From positions 1 through 5,034 of the forward strand of contig CALLJI010000058.1 of NCBI GenBank assembly GCA_938091475.1: 5,034 nt of DNA, in the 5' to 3' direction. The stretch's first letter is position 1. The number at the start of each line of letters is the position of its first letter. The stretch is from an uncultured Caldimicrobium sp. GTDB lineage: Bacteria; Desulfobacterota; Thermodesulfobacteria; Thermodesulfobacteriales; Thermodesulfobacteriaceae. The notes under the pieces are model-generated. The model saw only the letters and a list, made by a program, of their open reading frames with translations. It did no database searches and had not been told where the DNA came from. This document shows, piece by piece, positions 4,863 through 5,034 of the stretch. The translations under genes and the position numbers were made by a program.

Positions 4863-4868
4863 TATAAT
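4863..4868 (+). promoter_or_regulatory. Perfect -10 element close to the phosphatidyltransferase start
   Basis: TATAAT at 4863-4868 ends seven bases before the ATG at 4876, so transcription would begin at or next to the start codon. The -35 position (about 4840-4845) is only CTTTTT, which is weak. No Shine-Dalgarno lies between the element and the ATG, fitting a leaderless message. Confidence 0.45.
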
Positions 4869-4875
4869 AAAAAAG

Positions 4876-5034
4876 ATGAATTTGGTTAAGGATATTATTA
4901 AAATTCCCAATCTTATTACTTTGTACCGCCTTATTATTTCCTTTATTCTGCCAGTTTTGTGGATTAATAAAATATCCTCTCAGTTATTATATTTTCTTCT
5001 CCTTTTAGGGGTATTAAGTGATACCTTAGATGGT
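4876..5034 (+). CDS. CDP-alcohol phosphatidyltransferase (PgsA-like), 3'-truncated by the window edge
   Basis: Only the first 53 codons are in the window. The start matches phospholipid-synthesis enzymes of the CDP-alcohol phosphatidyltransferase family: KIPNLITLYRL near the N-terminus, a hydrophobic span at about 19-30, a second hydrophobic stretch at about 37-47, and SDTLDG at 48-53, the beginning of the family's catalytic DxxDG motif (Asp49, Asp52, Gly53). Such membrane enzymes transfer a phosphatidyl group from CDP-diacylglycerol to an alcohol; the N-terminus most resembles glycerol-phosphate transferases (PgsA), but a cardiolipin or phosphatidylserine synthase cannot be excluded without the rest. 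The ATG at 4876 is preceded by AAAAAAG rather than a ribosome-binding site. No neighbour shown here is functionally linked. Confidence 0.8.
   Translation, partial: MNLVKDIIKIPNLITLYRLIISFILPVLWINKISSQLLYFLLLLGVLSDTLDG

Overview
The window looks like part of the chromosome of an AT-rich, probably anaerobic and motile bacterium. The base composition, a chemoreceptor with a c-type haem motif, a FliA-like promoter and the codon use would suit a thermophilic sulfur or iron bacterium such as a Thermodesulfobacteriota member. That placement is an impression from style, not a proven assignment. All genes read rightward.

Positions 1-1540 hold a two-gene signalling operon. The first gene is the C-terminal part of a LytS-type membrane histidine kinase that is open at the left edge. 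It overlaps by ATGA with a LytTR-family response regulator, the natural partner of such a kinase. The gap at 1541-2053 has no convincing gene. It holds a 16-base direct repeat, a cluster of five small GTAG/CTAC-flanked hairpins that resemble REP elements, and promoter-like sequence for the next gene.

Positions 2054-3799 encode a methyl-accepting chemotaxis protein. Its periplasmic sensor carries a CxxCH haem-c motif in what looks like a Tll0287-type (DUF3365) domain, suggesting redox or gas sensing linked to motility. A FliA-type -10 element sits just before it and a terminator-like hairpin just after it.

Positions 3966-4350 hold four tRNA genes in a row, tRNA-His(GTG), tRNA-Gln(TTG), tRNA-Ser(GCT) and tRNA-Thr(TGT). 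A good sigma-70-type promoter precedes them and an extended -10 lies between the first two. The first two encode CCA and the last two do not.

Positions 4351-4875 are non-coding. First comes a stretch with inverted and direct repeats of unknown role, then a second cluster of seven REP-like hairpins, the last of which is followed by five Ts and could act as a terminator. At 4876 a CDP-alcohol phosphatidyltransferase gene (PgsA-like) begins, possibly on a leaderless transcript, and runs off the right edge.

The most unusual content is the hairpin family. There are twelve copies in two clusters; the outer GGGC/GCCC and flanking GTAG or CTAC are kept while the inner arms vary with compensating changes. 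One two-hairpin composite, with a related AT-rich spacer, occurs in both clusters. No REP-associated transposase is present in the window.
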